Positions 1-9,391 are shown, numbered from the stretch's first letter. The stretch is 64,000 nucleotides of DNA from Streptomyces sp. NBC_00536 (GCF_036346295.1 NZ_CP107819.1:3286001-3350000), one strand, 5' to 3'. Notes: generated from the sequence alone by a model not told the origin. Made by a program: numbers and translations.

Positions 1-31
1 GCCAGGGGCGGCGCGGTGCTGCTCGTACGGC

Positions 32-1303
32 TCATCGGCCGGGGCCTTCCGCGTGGGCGTGGGCACGTTCTGCGGGGGCACTGCCGGCCGGGACGGCCTG
101 TGCCGGGGCCCGTTCCGTGGTGTGGCGGCGTACGGGCGGGTCCGACTTGGGCAGCGAGAGGCGCGGGCTGTCCAGCATCCGCTTGACCAGGGCCGACAGC
201 GGCCGCTCCGCGTAGCGGTGGACGGTCCAGGCCAGCAGCAGGATCGCGGCGAGCGCGGCGGCGAGCATCGGGTAGACGCCGATGCCGTTCTGCCGGCCCC
301 AGGTGATCAGGGCGAAGCCGATCTCCTGGTGCAGCAGGTAGACGGGGTAGGTGAGGGCTCCCGCGACGGTGAGCCACTTCCACTGGATCCGGTCGAAGGC
401 GCCCAGCGCGATGGCGAGCACGATCCCGAACGCCAGCAGGGAGAAGCCCGCCATGACGTTCCAGCTCAGCTTGTGCATGACGCCGTACTCGTAGCTGCCC
501 TTCGTCCCCAGCAGCATGTGCTGGGCCACCAGCCAGGAGAACCCGACCACGCCCAGCAGCAGCCAGTTCACGCCGAAGCGGTAGATCAGGAACATGGCCA
601 CACCCGCGATGAAGTACGGGGCGTACTCCGGCATCGCGAACATCTTCAGCAGGGCCATGTCCGACTGGCCCGCGACCACGGCGAGGACCATCCAGATCCC
701 GCAGAAGGCGAGCACCCGGCGGTAGGTCAGGCCGAGGGCCACGACGACCGCGAAGACCAGGTAGAAGCGGAGTTCCACCCAGAGCGTCCAGTAGACCGGG
801 TCCACTTCGGAGACCCCGAGCGGCTGCTGGAGCATCGTGAAGTTGGTGAAGATGTCGGACTTGCTGAGGTGGTGGCGGCTGGGGCGGGCGGTGGCCGCGT
901 AGTTCACCACGAGGGCCGAGAGGATGATCGCGACCCAGTAGGCCGGGAAGAGGCGCACCACCCGGGAGGTGAAGTACTGGCGCGGGGTGCGGCCCCAGCA
1001 GGACATGCAGATGACGAAGCCGCTGATCATGAAGAACAGCTCGACGCCGAGGAACCCGTACGCCGTGAAGCGGTGCAGGTCCGGCATCAGCTTCTGCGGG
1101 GTGCCGCCCCAGATCTCCGGGTAGCGGTTGACGCCGGTCCAGTGGAACGCGACCACCATGAGCGCGGCGATGAGGCGCAGCCCGTCGAGCGCGCGCAGCC
1201 GGGGCCGCCGGGCGGGGGCCGCCGGGGCTGGTTCCGGGTGGGGCTGCGGAGCGGCGGACACGTGGGCCCCGGGAGCCGGGGAGGGCGGTACGACCGTCGA
1301 CAT
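32..1303 (-). CDS. acyltransferase 3 family membrane protein
   Basis: 423-residue polytopic protein of the acyltransferase-3 (OafA/PatB-like) family, which O-acylates sugars or other envelope substrates at the membrane. After a Pro/Ala-rich cytoplasmic tail (about residues 1-35) comes the family opening LDGLRLIAALMVVAFHW with the expected His at 54, then ELFFMISGFVICMS around residue 90 and about ten hydrophobic segments. The C-terminal 45 residues are hydrophilic and low complexity. The ATG at 1303 has GGAG 12 nt upstream. It stands alone, followed on the same strand by nothing visible before the window edge. The acyl donor and acceptor cannot be told from sequence. Confidence 0.9.
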   Translation of the reverse strand: MSTVVPPSPAPGAHVSAAPQPHPEPAPAAPARRPRLRALDGLRLIAALMVVAFHWTGVNRYPEIWGGTPQKLMPDLHRFTAYGFLGVELFFMISGFVICMSCWGRTPRQYFTSRVVRLFPAYWVAIILSALVVNYAATARPSRHHLSKSDIFTNFTMLQQPLGVSEVDPVYWTLWVELRFYLVFAVVVALGLTYRRVLAFCGIWMVLAVVAGQSDMALLKMFAMPEYAPYFIAGVAMFLIYRFGVNWLLLGVVGFSWLVAQHMLLGTKGSYEYGVMHKLSWNVMAGFSLLAFGIVLAIALGAFDRIQWKWLTVAGALTYPVYLLHQEIGFALITWGRQNGIGVYPMLAAALAAILLLAWTVHRYAERPLSALVKRMLDSPRLSLPKSDPPVRRHTTERAPAQAVPAGSAPAERAHAHAEGPGR

Positions 1304-1470
1304 AGAGGAGCTTCTCCGCAGCTGAGCCGGGCACGGGCCGACGCCCGGGCGCGCCCCGGTGAACCGGGGCGGGCCGAACGTCAGCTCATCAGTCTACGTG
1401 CGGCCACCGGCGGGACGGGACGGCCAGGGGCCCCGAGTGATCGACACCTCACACGCCGGGCCGCGTCACG

Positions 1471-2040
1471 TCACGCGTCGTCGAAGCCCTGGGCCGCGCG
1501 CTCCTCGCGCAGCGCCATGATCGCCCGGCGGCGGGCGAGGCGGTGGGTGCGGCGGATCTCGGCCTCCTGGTAGCGGCGCCGGTCCTGGTCGGTCTCCGGG
1601 GTCACGGGCGGCACGGTGCGCGGCTTGCCGTCGGCGTCCACGGCGGTGAAGACGAGGTAGGCGCTGCCGACCTGGGTGGCGGGGGTGGACTCGTTCCACC
1701 GCTCGGCCAGGACCCGTACGCCGATCTCCATGGAGGAGCGGCCGGTCCAGTTGCACTGGGCCTTCACGTGCACGAGGTCGCCGACGCGGACCGGCGCGAG
1801 GAAGGCCATCTCGTCCATGGAGGCGGTGACGGCGGGACCGCCGCAGTGGCGCCCGGCGACGGCGCCGGCCGCGTCGTCCACCAGCTTCATGATCACACCG
1901 CCGTGCACCGTGCCGAGGAGATTGGTGTCATTGGCCGTCATGATGTGGCTGAGGGTGGTCCGTGAGGCCGAGACCGGCTTGCCGGGCGTCTGCGCGCCCT
2001 GTTCGCCCTGCACGCCCTGCACGTCCGGTGTGTCTGTCAT
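1471..2040 (-). CDS. acyl-CoA thioesterase (hotdog fold)
   Basis: 189-residue 4HBT/BACH-type acyl-CoA thioesterase, a cytosolic enzyme releasing free fatty acid and CoA. The hotdog signature NLLGTVHGGVIMKLVDDAAG lies near residues 40-60, with the sheet residues continuing through SMDEMAFLAPVRVGDLVHVKAQ. The first 28 residues (Gln/Val rich) are probably disordered, and the C-terminus is Arg-rich. The start at 2040 has AAGGTGG as a ribosome binding site. It is divergent from the LCP gene. Chain-length preference is not predictable. Confidence 0.9.
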   Translation of the reverse strand: MTDTPDVQGVQGEQGAQTPGKPVSASRTTLSHIMTANDTNLLGTVHGGVIMKLVDDAAGAVAGRHCGGPAVTASMDEMAFLAPVRVGDLVHVKAQCNWTGRSSMEIGVRVLAERWNESTPATQVGSAYLVFTAVDADGKPRTVPPVTPETDQDRRRYQEAEIRRTHRLARRRAIMALREERAAQGFDDA

Positions 2041-2191
2041 ACCGCCACCTTAAGGCGGTCGCGGAGGCGGCCGCGCAGGCCGTCGCGAACGCCGTCACGG
2101 ATTGTCGCGGATGCATCAGCTGTGCAACAGCACCGGTACGAAGCTCCGCCCGCGCTGTCCCGCACCCCCGCGCGCCAGGCATCCTTGTCCC

Positions 2192-3565
2192 ATGAATGAC
2201 TGGCCTGATGGGCGGCGGAACGAGAACCGCGACGACCGGTACGGACGCGGCGGCGCCCAGGCGCGTCCCGAGGACGCCCAGCGGATGCCCCACGTCCAGC
2301 GCCGGCAGCCGCCCCGCCCGGACCAGCCGCCCGTACGGCCGTCCGGGCGGCCTCCCGTCCCGCCGCAGGGCCGCCCCGCGCAGGCCCCGCCCGGTTACGG
2401 CGTACCGCCCCAGCAGCAGTCGCGCGACAGCGGCTACGACAGCGGTTACAACACCGGGCAGGTCTACGGGTCCCCCGGCCGCCCGGGCGGACCGGGCGGC
2501 CCCGCGGGCCCCGGCGGCCCGGGTGGCCCCGGCGGCCCCGGCGGCCCCGGCGGACAGGGACGGCCGGGCGGCGCCCCGGGAGCCGCCCCGGACTGGCGCA
2601 AGCGGATCAAGATCGGTTCGATCGTGCTGGTCTCGGCGCTGGTCGTGACCACCGTCGGCACCTACTTCTGGGCCGACTCCAAGGTGCGCCGCGAGGTCGA
2701 CCTCTCCAAGGTCATCGAGCGCCCCAAGGAGGGCGACTGCACGACGTACCTCATCGTCGGCTCCGACAGCCGCGAGGGCATGTCCGACGAGGAGAAGAAG
2801 AAGCTCCACACCGGCTCGGCCGAGGGCAAGCGGACCGACTCGATGATGATCCTGGCGGCCTGCTCGAGCGGGAACACCATGGTCTCGCTGCCGCGCGACT
2901 CGGACGTGGAGATCCCCTCCTTCATCGGCTCGCAGTCCGGCAAGAAGTTCCCGGGCAAGGGCAAGCGCGAGAAGCTCAACGCCGCCTACGCCGACGACGG
3001 CGCGGAGCTGCTGGTGCGCACCGTCGAGTTCAACACGGGCCTGCGCATCGACCACTACGCCGAGATCGGCTTCGCGGGCTTCGCGAACATCGTGGACGCG
3101 CTCGGCGGTGTGGACATGAACATCGAGAAGGGCTTCAAGGACGAGAAGTCCGGCGCCGACTTCAAGGCGGGCGAGCAGACCCTCAACGGCCAGCAGGCGC
3201 TGGCCTTCGTCCGGACCCGCTACGCCTTCGCCGAGTCGGACCTGGCGCGGACCAAGAACCAGCAGAAGTTCCTGTCGACGCTCGCCCACCAGGCGGCGAC
3301 CCCGGGCACGATCATGAACCCGTTCCGGCTGTACCCGACGCTGGGCGCGGGCCTGGACACGCTGATCGTGGACAAGGACATGGGCCTGTGGGACCTGGGC
3401 GAGATGTTCTTCGCGATGAAGGGCATCAGCAGCGGTGACGGCGTCTCGCTGAACATGCCGATCTCCGGTGAGCGCAACGGAAACCTCATCTGGGACAAGA
3501 CGAAGGTGCAGCAGCTGGTCAAGCAGATCCAGAGCGACCAGAAGGTGACGGTGACGGCCAACTAG
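2192..3565 (+). CDS. LytR-CpsA-Psr (LCP) family cell-wall ligase
   Basis: 457-residue LCP protein. This family transfers polyprenyl-linked glycopolymers (teichoic acid or polysaccharide) to peptidoglycan outside the membrane. The N-terminus (about 1-135) is Arg/Pro/Gly rich and contains a collagen-like GGP repeat. One membrane segment spans about 139-160. The extracellular LCP domain starts near 182 with LIVGSDSR, then RTDSMMIL and SLPRDSDVEIP, the usual Asp/Arg pyrophosphate-binding motifs. The start chosen is ATG 2192 (MNDWPDG); an in-frame ATG at 2102 would add 30 atypical residues. Its neighbours are a mannosyltransferase and a sugar nucleotidyltransferase, which fits envelope glycopolymer assembly. 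Confidence 0.92.
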   Translation: MNDWPDGRRNENRDDRYGRGGAQARPEDAQRMPHVQRRQPPRPDQPPVRPSGRPPVPPQGRPAQAPPGYGVPPQQQSRDSGYDSGYNTGQVYGSPGRPGGPGGPAGPGGPGGPGGPGGPGGQGRPGGAPGAAPDWRKRIKIGSIVLVSALVVTTVGTYFWADSKVRREVDLSKVIERPKEGDCTTYLIVGSDSREGMSDEEKKKLHTGSAEGKRTDSMMILAACSSGNTMVSLPRDSDVEIPSFIGSQSGKKFPGKGKREKLNAAYADDGAELLVRTVEFNTGLRIDHYAEIGFAGFANIVDALGGVDMNIEKGFKDEKSGADFKAGEQTLNGQQALAFVRTRYAFAESDLARTKNQQKFLSTLAHQAATPGTIMNPFRLYPTLGAGLDTLIVDKDMGLWDLGEMFFAMKGISSGDGVSLNMPISGERNGNLIWDKTKVQQLVKQIQSDQKVTVTAN

Positions 3566-3576
3566 GCGGCCGGACA

Positions 3577-3617
3577 AGGGAAGGGCCCGCCGGACTTCGT
3601 CCGGCGGGCCCTTCCCT
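3577..3617. terminator. bidirectional hairpin terminator
   Basis: Perfect 19-bp stem (3577-3595 with 3599-3617) and a TTC loop, between the convergent LCP and mannosyltransferase genes. GC-rich hairpins without a long U tract are usual as Streptomyces terminators. Confidence 0.85.
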
Positions 3618-3638
3618 CATAAAGGTGCGTCCCAGCAC

Positions 3639-4543
<905 letters not shown>

Positions 4544-4547
<4 letters not shown>

Positions 4548-5626
4548 CGGTCCGAGGAGAAGCGCACGGCGGCGGGAGGCAGCTCTGCCTCACACCACAC
4601 CCGCACCCCGGCGCGAAGTTCGTTGTCGGCGCCCACCAGCGCGCCGTCCCCGATGACCGCGCCGTCCAGCACCGTGCGCGCGCCCACGGCGGCACCGGCA
4701 CCGATCAGACTGGCGGTCACGTGCGTGTCCGGACCGATGGTGGCGCCGTCCAGCACGATGGAGCCCAGTACGACGGCGCCCGACTCGATCCGGGCACCGG
4801 CACCCACAACGGTACCTCCCGAAACCTTCGCTCCGTCCGCGACCTGTGCGCCGGGGAGGACCAGGACCTCACCGCGCGGGCCGGGAACGGCCGGGGAATC
4901 GACCACTCCGCGGACCAGGTCGGCGGAGGCCTGCACGAAGGACTCGGGCTTGCCGAGGTCCAGCCAGTAGGTGTCCTCGGTCTTGCCGTGCAGCTTGGCA
5001 CCGGCCGCGAGCAGCCCGGGGAAGGTCTCGCGCTCGACGGATACCGGTCGACCGGCCGGGATGGAATCGATCACCGAGCGGCGGAAGACGTAGCAGCCGG
5101 CGTTGATCTGGTCGGTGACGATCTCCTCGGGCGTCTGCGGCTTCTCGGTGAAGGCCAGCACCCGCCCCTCGTCGTCGGTGGGGACCAGACCGAAGGCGCG
5201 CGGGTCCTCGACCCGCACCAGGTGCAGGGAGACGTCCGCGTCGGCGGCCCGGTGGGAATCGACCAGGCCGCGGATGTCCAGGCCGGTCAGGATGTCGCCG
5301 TTGAAGACCAGGACGGGCTCGTCGGCGCCGCCGGTCAGCAGTTCGGCGGCATTGCGGATGGCGCCACCGGTGCCGAGGGGCTCGTCCTCGACGACGTACT
5401 CCAGGTGGACGCCGAAGTCGGAGCCGTCACCGAAGTAGGGCTCGAAGACCTCGGCCAGGTAGCAGGTGGCCATCACGATGTGCGTCACACCGGCGTCGGC
5501 GGCCCTGGCTATCTGGTGGGCGAGGAACGGCACACCGGCAGCCGGAACCATCGGCTTGGGGGTGTTCACCGTGACGGGGCGCAGTCGCGTCCCCTGCCCA
5601 CCGACCAGCAGGATCGCTTCCGTCAT
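4544..5626 (-). CDS. mannose-1-phosphate guanylyltransferase-like sugar nucleotidyltransferase
   Basis: 360-residue sugar-1-phosphate nucleotidyltransferase. The N-terminal Rossmann-like NTP-transferase domain opens with ILLVGGQGTRLRPVTVNTPKPMVP (about 5-28). The C-terminal third is a left-handed beta-helix of hexapeptide repeats (GAQVADGAKVSG, GARIESGAVV, GATIGPDTHV). Operon partnership with a mannosyltransferase favours GDP-mannose as product, but related enzymes use glucose-1-P with UTP/dTTP. It overlaps the downstream gene by 4 bp. The 5' side faces a 1.2 kb non-coding region dominated by a large inverted repeat. Confidence 0.85.
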
Positions 5627-5803
5627 TTCTTCTCCCCAACAGGTTCGGGCGCACGAAGGTTCAAATTTAGCCCACCCGGGGACGCGCGATTCCCAGCACG
5701 GGTCATGGAAGGTTACGAGGCATGACGATCAACCGGACCGCTTGGTTCCCTCGTACGGGATCGTTAGCGAGCCGGTACCGGACGGCGAAGCGGCACCGGG
5801 GGT

Positions 5804-5944
5804 GCGGCTGCGCCGCGGGGGCGGTGGCTTCGGGCGCCCGGGGGTGGGGCGCGGCTGCGCCGCGGGGGCGGTGGCTTCGGGCGCCCGGGGGTGGGGCGCG
5901 GCTGCGCCGCGGAGGCGGTGGCGTTGTGCGGGCGGGGTCGGTGA
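5804..5944. repeat. tandem repeat, three 47-bp units
   Basis: The self-complementary string GCGGCTGCGCCGC recurs at 5804, 5851 and 5898, exactly 47 bp apart, each followed by GGGGGCGGTGGCTTCGGGCG or a close variant. The third unit has diverged most. The outer end of the long inverted repeat coincides with the second unit. Confidence 0.85.
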
Positions 5945-6840
5945 GGTTCCGGGGGCTGCCCGCCAGTTCAACTGTCTCTTCGTGGTGCCGTGACCTGTCA
6001 AGGGCGCTCCCTGCGGTCGCGTCGCTACGCGATGGCCTTCGGCCACCCTTGACAGATCCCGTCCCCACGAAAAGCCAAGAACTGTCGGGCGGCCCCCGGG
6101 GGAAGGCAGGGGGGACCTGACCCATGGCCCAGGGGTGGAAGCGGGCGGGCCCGGTCCCGGGTGCGGCCCAGCCGCGCCCTCCGGGCGGACAGACGACAAA
6201 CGCGCACCTCTATCGCTACGCGCTCCTCTGGGGGCGGCGTCTGCGAGCTGTCTGGGGCTGGTGGGCGGTGCGGGGAGGCCGAAAGCTCGGCTGGACGAGC
6301 ATGGAGTCGGGTCAAGCGACTCTCGTCACTCAACACCCCTCCAAAACACCCCTTTTGTGACGCTTTGAACCCCCCACTTTGAGGCGGACGGCCGCCTGAC
6401 CCGTCTCCACTTCGGCCTGGCGGAGGTCCGGGCCACAAACAGCCCGCAGACGCCGCTGTGGCCGGGACTGTGTAGCGATCTGTGTGCGGCTTGTCGCTTG
6501 TCCGCCCGGAGGGCGCGGCTTGGCCGCACCCGGGGCCATGGCTGGCCCGTCACCACCCCCGGGAAGTGCTGTCGCTCCCCCATGCCTTCCCCCGGGGGCC
6601 GCCCGACAGTTCTTGGCTTTTCGTGACGGGGCACGCTGTCAAGGGTGGCCGAAGGCCATCGCGAAGCGACGCGACCGAAGGGAGCGCCCTTGACAGCGTG
6701 ACCCGGCACGAAGAGACAGTTGAACTGGCGGGCAGCCCCCGGAACCTCCCCGACCCCGGACGCACAACGCGATGGCTCACGCGGCGCAGCCGCGCCCCGA
6801 CCCCGGACACCCGAAGCCACCGCCCCTGCGGCGAAGCCGC
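5851..6840. repeat. long imperfect inverted repeat (arms ~400-495 bp)
   Basis: The left arm 5851-~6260 is the reverse complement of the right arm ~6431-6840. A perfect 41-nt pairing joins 5944-5984 to 6707-6747; further perfect or near-perfect pairs are 6066-6086/6605-6625, 5921-5930/6761-6770 and 5871-5880/6811-6820, all on one axis at 6345.5. Nearer the centre small indels appear (6181-6191/6497-6507, 6234-6251/6439-6456), and the inner ~170 bp match only weakly. No transposase or integrase is seen inside. Confidence 0.85.
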
Positions 6841-6864
6841 ACCCGGCGAAGTCGGGCCCCCTCG

Positions 6865-7299
6865 TCAGTCGGCTTGGGGCCAGTCCCAGCCCAGCTGGAG
6901 GAAGAAGCCGAGCCTGTCGCTGACCGCGCGGATCTCGGAGATCCTTCCCTCCTTCAACGTGAAGATCCAGATCGCCTCGACCTCGAAGTCGCGGCCGGTC
7001 GGCTCGGGCATGCGCGGGTGAGTACCGCCGTGGGTGCCTCGCTGGGTGACACGGGCCACGATGCGGTCACCCTCGCCGACGAGTTCGTCGACCTGGACGA
7101 TCAGCGGGTCGAAGGCGGCCAGCTGCTGTCGCAGGCCGTCAAAGGCCGCACCCGGTTCGTCGGCCTCACCATGAATGATCTTGTTGTGGTCGACAACGCC
7201 CTCGGCCATGAACCTCGGCAGGTCGTCCACCCGGCGCTCACTGACGGCCTCGAAAAAGCCCTGCACGGTCTGCTTGTTGGCACTCACAAGTGCGTCCAC
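6865..7299 (-). CDS. SnoaL-like / ester cyclase family protein
   Basis: 144-residue NTF2-like fold protein of the SnoaL-like group. Conserved pattern: VQGFFEAVSERRVDDLPRFM at the N-terminus, a central DHNKIIHGE, and IWIFTLKEGRISEIRAVSDRLGF near the end. Members include polyketide cyclases and many uncharacterised hydrolase-like proteins; no polyketide genes are nearby, so cyclase activity is not implied. It lies 50 bp downstream of the NUDIX gene on the same strand and may be the last gene of the TTA-controlled operon. Confidence 0.8.
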   Translation of the reverse strand: MDALVSANKQTVQGFFEAVSERRVDDLPRFMAEGVVDHNKIIHGEADEPGAAFDGLRQQLAAFDPLIVQVDELVGEGDRIVARVTQRGTHGGTHPRMPEPTGRDFEVEAIWIFTLKEGRISEIRAVSDRLGFFLQLGWDWPQAD

Positions 7300-7349
7300 G
7301 TTTCCCCCTGGAATCGATGATCAGCGCGATCATATGACCGGCTGCTGAG

Positions 7350-7820
7350 CTACCCCAGGTAGGGCGCGGACCGGTGCTCAAGGAAGTGCCCCAGACGCAA
7401 CCGCTGTGTGTGGTGCATGGCCAGGGAGTCAAGGGCAGCCGCTTCAACGAACCGAAGTTCCGTGCTCTCGTCGGAGATGGTCAGCGTGCCGCCGACGACG
7501 CGCGCCGTGAAGCAGACGTTGAACTGTCGCCGCACCTCCCCGTCGCTGTACTCGATGATGTGGCGCGGGTCGGTGTACGTGCCGACGAGTCCGGTGATCT
7601 CGACGTCGAGCCCGGTTTCTTCCTTCACCTCCCGGACGGCGGTACCGGGCAACGAGTCGCCCATGTCCATGCCCCCGCCGGGAAGCGCCCACAGATCGTT
7701 GTCCCGACGCCGTTGCAGCAGGATGCGACCCCTGTCATCGGTGACCACCGCCGAGGCGGCGACGACCAGGCTGTTCGGCTCGGGCGCGTGCGGATCGTCG
7801 TAGTACTCGGTCCGTGCCAT
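7350..7820 (-). CDS. NUDIX hydrolase
   Basis: 156-residue NUDIX hydrolase, expected to cleave a nucleoside diphosphate linked to another moiety. The Nudix box is at about 48-71 (LPGGGMDMGDSLPG then TAVREVKEETGL). The catalytic REVKEETG core (Arg63 to Gly70) is intact, while the upstream Glu of the consensus is Asp55. The start lies 3 bp after the stop of the HTH regulator gene, so the two are co-translated. HTH-regulator/NUDIX pairs are common in Streptomyces; the substrate is unknown. Confidence 0.9.
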   Translation of the reverse strand: MARTEYYDDPHAPEPNSLVVAASAVVTDDRGRILLQRRRDNDLWALPGGGMDMGDSLPGTAVREVKEETGLDVEITGLVGTYTDPRHIIEYSDGEVRRQFNVCFTARVVGGTLTISDESTELRFVEAAALDSLAMHHTQRLRLGHFLEHRSAPYLG

Positions 7821-7823
7821 GCG

Positions 7824-8564
7824 TCACCCCTCCACGGGTCGGGCGGTCTCCCACACGGCACCGAAGCTGTCCGCGTAGGTGTCGAACATGCCCCCGTCGC
7901 CGTTGCGACGAAGGTGCCACACGGGCGCGCCGTACGCGTTCACGCCCCAGACGTGGGCATTGACCAACGCCTGATCATCAGCCCGGTACAAGCTGTTGTA
8001 GAGGGTCGTCCCATGCGTGCGCAGTTCGATCCCGGGCACACCCAGCAACGGGCGGTAGTGCATGAGCGCGAGACGGCAACGGGATTCGATGCCGTGCCCG
8101 AACCTCTCCTCCTGTCCGCGCTGCCGGACGTTCTCGCTGTCCGCGTCACCCACTGCGATCCGGACCACACATCCATCCGCCGCCCGCTCCCGCAGGAGAT
8201 CGTTGAGCCGGGGGTACGCCTCGTGGAGGAAGACGGCCGCGTAGACCAACACGTCGATGCGCTGTCGCGCCGTGGCGAGGAGATCCACGAAGACGGATAC
8301 GGGTAGGTCTGCGCGCTGGTCGTATAGCGCGACGAGTTCCGGGCTGACCGCTCGCGCGGCGCGTGCCTGCCTGAGGGCCGGCCAGAGGGCGTGGACGTCC
8401 TCCCCCAGCGCCTCGGCGGCCCTGAGCGCCGTAGCCCGCCGGGGGATACGCCCGAGGTTCACCCACCGCTCAACGCTTTTCGGGTCCACGCCCGTCACAG
8501 TCGCCAACGCCGCATGCGTCCAACCACCCGCCGCCATCACGGCCCTTAACCGCTCGTTGCCCAT
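7824..8564 (-). CDS. HTH regulator with PLD-like C-terminal region; TTA codon at position 6
   Basis: 246-residue protein with an N-terminal XRE-type helix-turn-helix (about 5-45, AALATVTGVDPKSVERWVN) and a ~170-residue domain that resembles phospholipase D-like folds (FVDLLATARQRIDVLVYAAVF; HGTTLYNSLYRADD) but has no HKD catalytic motif, so it is probably a sensor. Leu6 is encoded by TTA, the codon read by bldA, whose gene is in this window. It is the only in-frame TTA I found. The start codon sits inside a direct repeat that may be its own operator. It is the first gene of a likely operon with NUDIX and SnoaL-like genes. Confidence 0.85.
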   Translation of the reverse strand: MGNERLRAVMAAGGWTHAALATVTGVDPKSVERWVNLGRIPRRATALRAAEALGEDVHALWPALRQARAARAVSPELVALYDQRADLPVSVFVDLLATARQRIDVLVYAAVFLHEAYPRLNDLLRERAADGCVVRIAVGDADSENVRQRGQEERFGHGIESRCRLALMHYRPLLGVPGIELRTHGTTLYNSLYRADDQALVNAHVWGVNAYGAPVWHLRRNGDGGMFDTYADSFGAVWETARPVEG

Positions 8565-8594
8565 GGGGACGTTCTACATGCCATGGGACGTCCC
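8561..8594. promoter_or_regulatory. candidate operator between divergent genes
   Basis: Direct repeat CCATGGGGACGTTC (from 8561) and CCATGGGACGTCCC (from 8581), 20 bp apart. The second copy contains the perfect 10-bp palindrome GGGACGTCCC (8585-8594). It covers the ATG of the HTH regulator (8562-8564) and lies upstream of the divergent small gene at 8678. Autoregulation is an inference. Confidence 0.5.
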
Positions 8595-8677
8595 AAAGTG
8601 GTGAACGTACGAGGTTCCTCCGTCCCGGCGACCAGCGGCACGATCAAGACCACGGCAGGGCGGCGAAGGGGTGCGCG

Positions 8678-8893
8678 ATGAGTGACACGGTGACGGACAA
8701 AGCCACGGACGCAGGGGTCTGGGAGTACCTGACGTACGCGCCGAAGGGTGAGCGCTGTTCCGGATGCGGCAAGGCGATCGAACCCCTTGAGCCCGTCCGC
8801 CGGGGATGCGAGGACCGAACGTCCGGGCCGCCCGTCGTGTTCTATCGCCACGCCAACAGCGCCGAGTGCCCCGGCGAGACGGTGGTCGCGTGA
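8678..8893 (+). CDS. small four-cysteine protein, possible zinc-binding
   Basis: 71-residue protein with Cys27-x2-Cys30 (ERCSGCGKAI), Cys44 and Cys64, which could form one zinc site. It is not recognised as a named family. Its TGA overlaps the next ATG by one base (TGATG), so the two small genes are probably co-translated. It is divergent from the HTH regulator, with the candidate operator between them. Confidence 0.65.
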   Translation: MSDTVTDKATDAGVWEYLTYAPKGERCSGCGKAIEPLEPVRRGCEDRTSGPPVVFYRHANSAECPGETVVA

Positions 8894-9129
8894 TGGACAT
8901 GCAGACCTGGCGAGACTCCCACGCACGCGCCGATGACGCCCGGGAAGCCTTGGTGGCCGCCCTGGCCGCCCTCGGCATCCCGGAGTCGGCATGGAGCGCC
9001 GTGCGGCCCGAGGTGACCCACACCGGGACCCCCTACGTGCACCTGGGCCTGATCCGGGCGGACGTGATCGAGCAGGTGGCCGAGGCCCTTCGGCTGCCGC
9101 CCTCCCACTCTGCGGAGACGATGCCGTGA
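8893..9129 (+). CDS. small hypothetical protein
   Basis: 78-residue protein (MDMQTWRDSHARADDAREAL...) with an Ala-rich helix and a GTPYVHLGLIRADVIEQVAEAL segment. No function recognised. The start is the ATG overlapping the previous stop. Its 3' end reads into sequence homologous to the regulator copy listed next (from about 9115), so the natural C-terminus may have been altered by that insertion or duplication. Confidence 0.6.
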   Translation: MDMQTWRDSHARADDAREALVAALAALGIPESAWSAVRPEVTHTGTPYVHLGLIRADVIEQVAEALRLPPSHSAETMP

Positions 9130-9285
9130 TGGCCGGGCAGCTCGGGTATCTGCTGACCGCGATGTCCTATCCGGCCGTCTCCCTCGGCATCATCCCCCGG
9201 TCCACACCCCGCGTGATGTGAGGCCCTGAGGCGTTCACGATGTTCGATGACAAACGGGTCCGCGTCTCCCCCTGGTCGCTACTGG
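9115..9285 (+). pseudogene. fragment of a second XRE-DUF5753 regulator
   Basis: About 170 bp are closely similar to the part of the intact regulator that encodes MAGQLGHLLTAMAYPAVSL and IIPRSAPRVMWGPETFTVF. The copy reads MAGQLGYLLTAMSYPAVSL, then PRVM followed by TGA at 9219-9221, where the intact gene has TGG (Trp), then GPEAFTMFDDKRVRV before similarity fades. No helix-turn-helix part is present. It is a truncated, nonsense-mutated duplicate, probably from duplication followed by loss. Confidence 0.85.
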
Positions 9286-9391
9286 CCAACTGCTCGGTTC
9301 CCAGGCCGCGCAGGCCCTCTTGACGGCCCCGGCTGCTGAGCACCAGGGTCGTGCAACAAGTCGAAAGATGCTCGACGCGGGAGAGGTAGCC

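Larger units (their letters stand above)
5627..6864. other. 1.2 kb region without a convincing gene; holds a large inverted repeat
   Basis: Open frames here run across the repeat arms in several phases, have no family resemblance and are mirror images of each other, so none is called. The region contains three tandem 47-bp units and the long inverted repeat listed separately. It lies between the start of the nucleotidyltransferase gene and the end of the SnoaL-like gene. The central part (about 6320-6400) is less GC-rich than its surroundings. Confidence 0.7.

Noticed and set aside
5703..6820. Several open frames across the long inverted repeat
   Set aside because: They recur as mirror copies in both arms, lack ribosome binding sites and similarity to known proteins, and change phase at every indel.
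6865..8564. Polyketide cluster suggested by the SnoaL-like protein
   Set aside because: No ketosynthase or other polyketide gene is near; SnoaL-like proteins are widespread outside such clusters.
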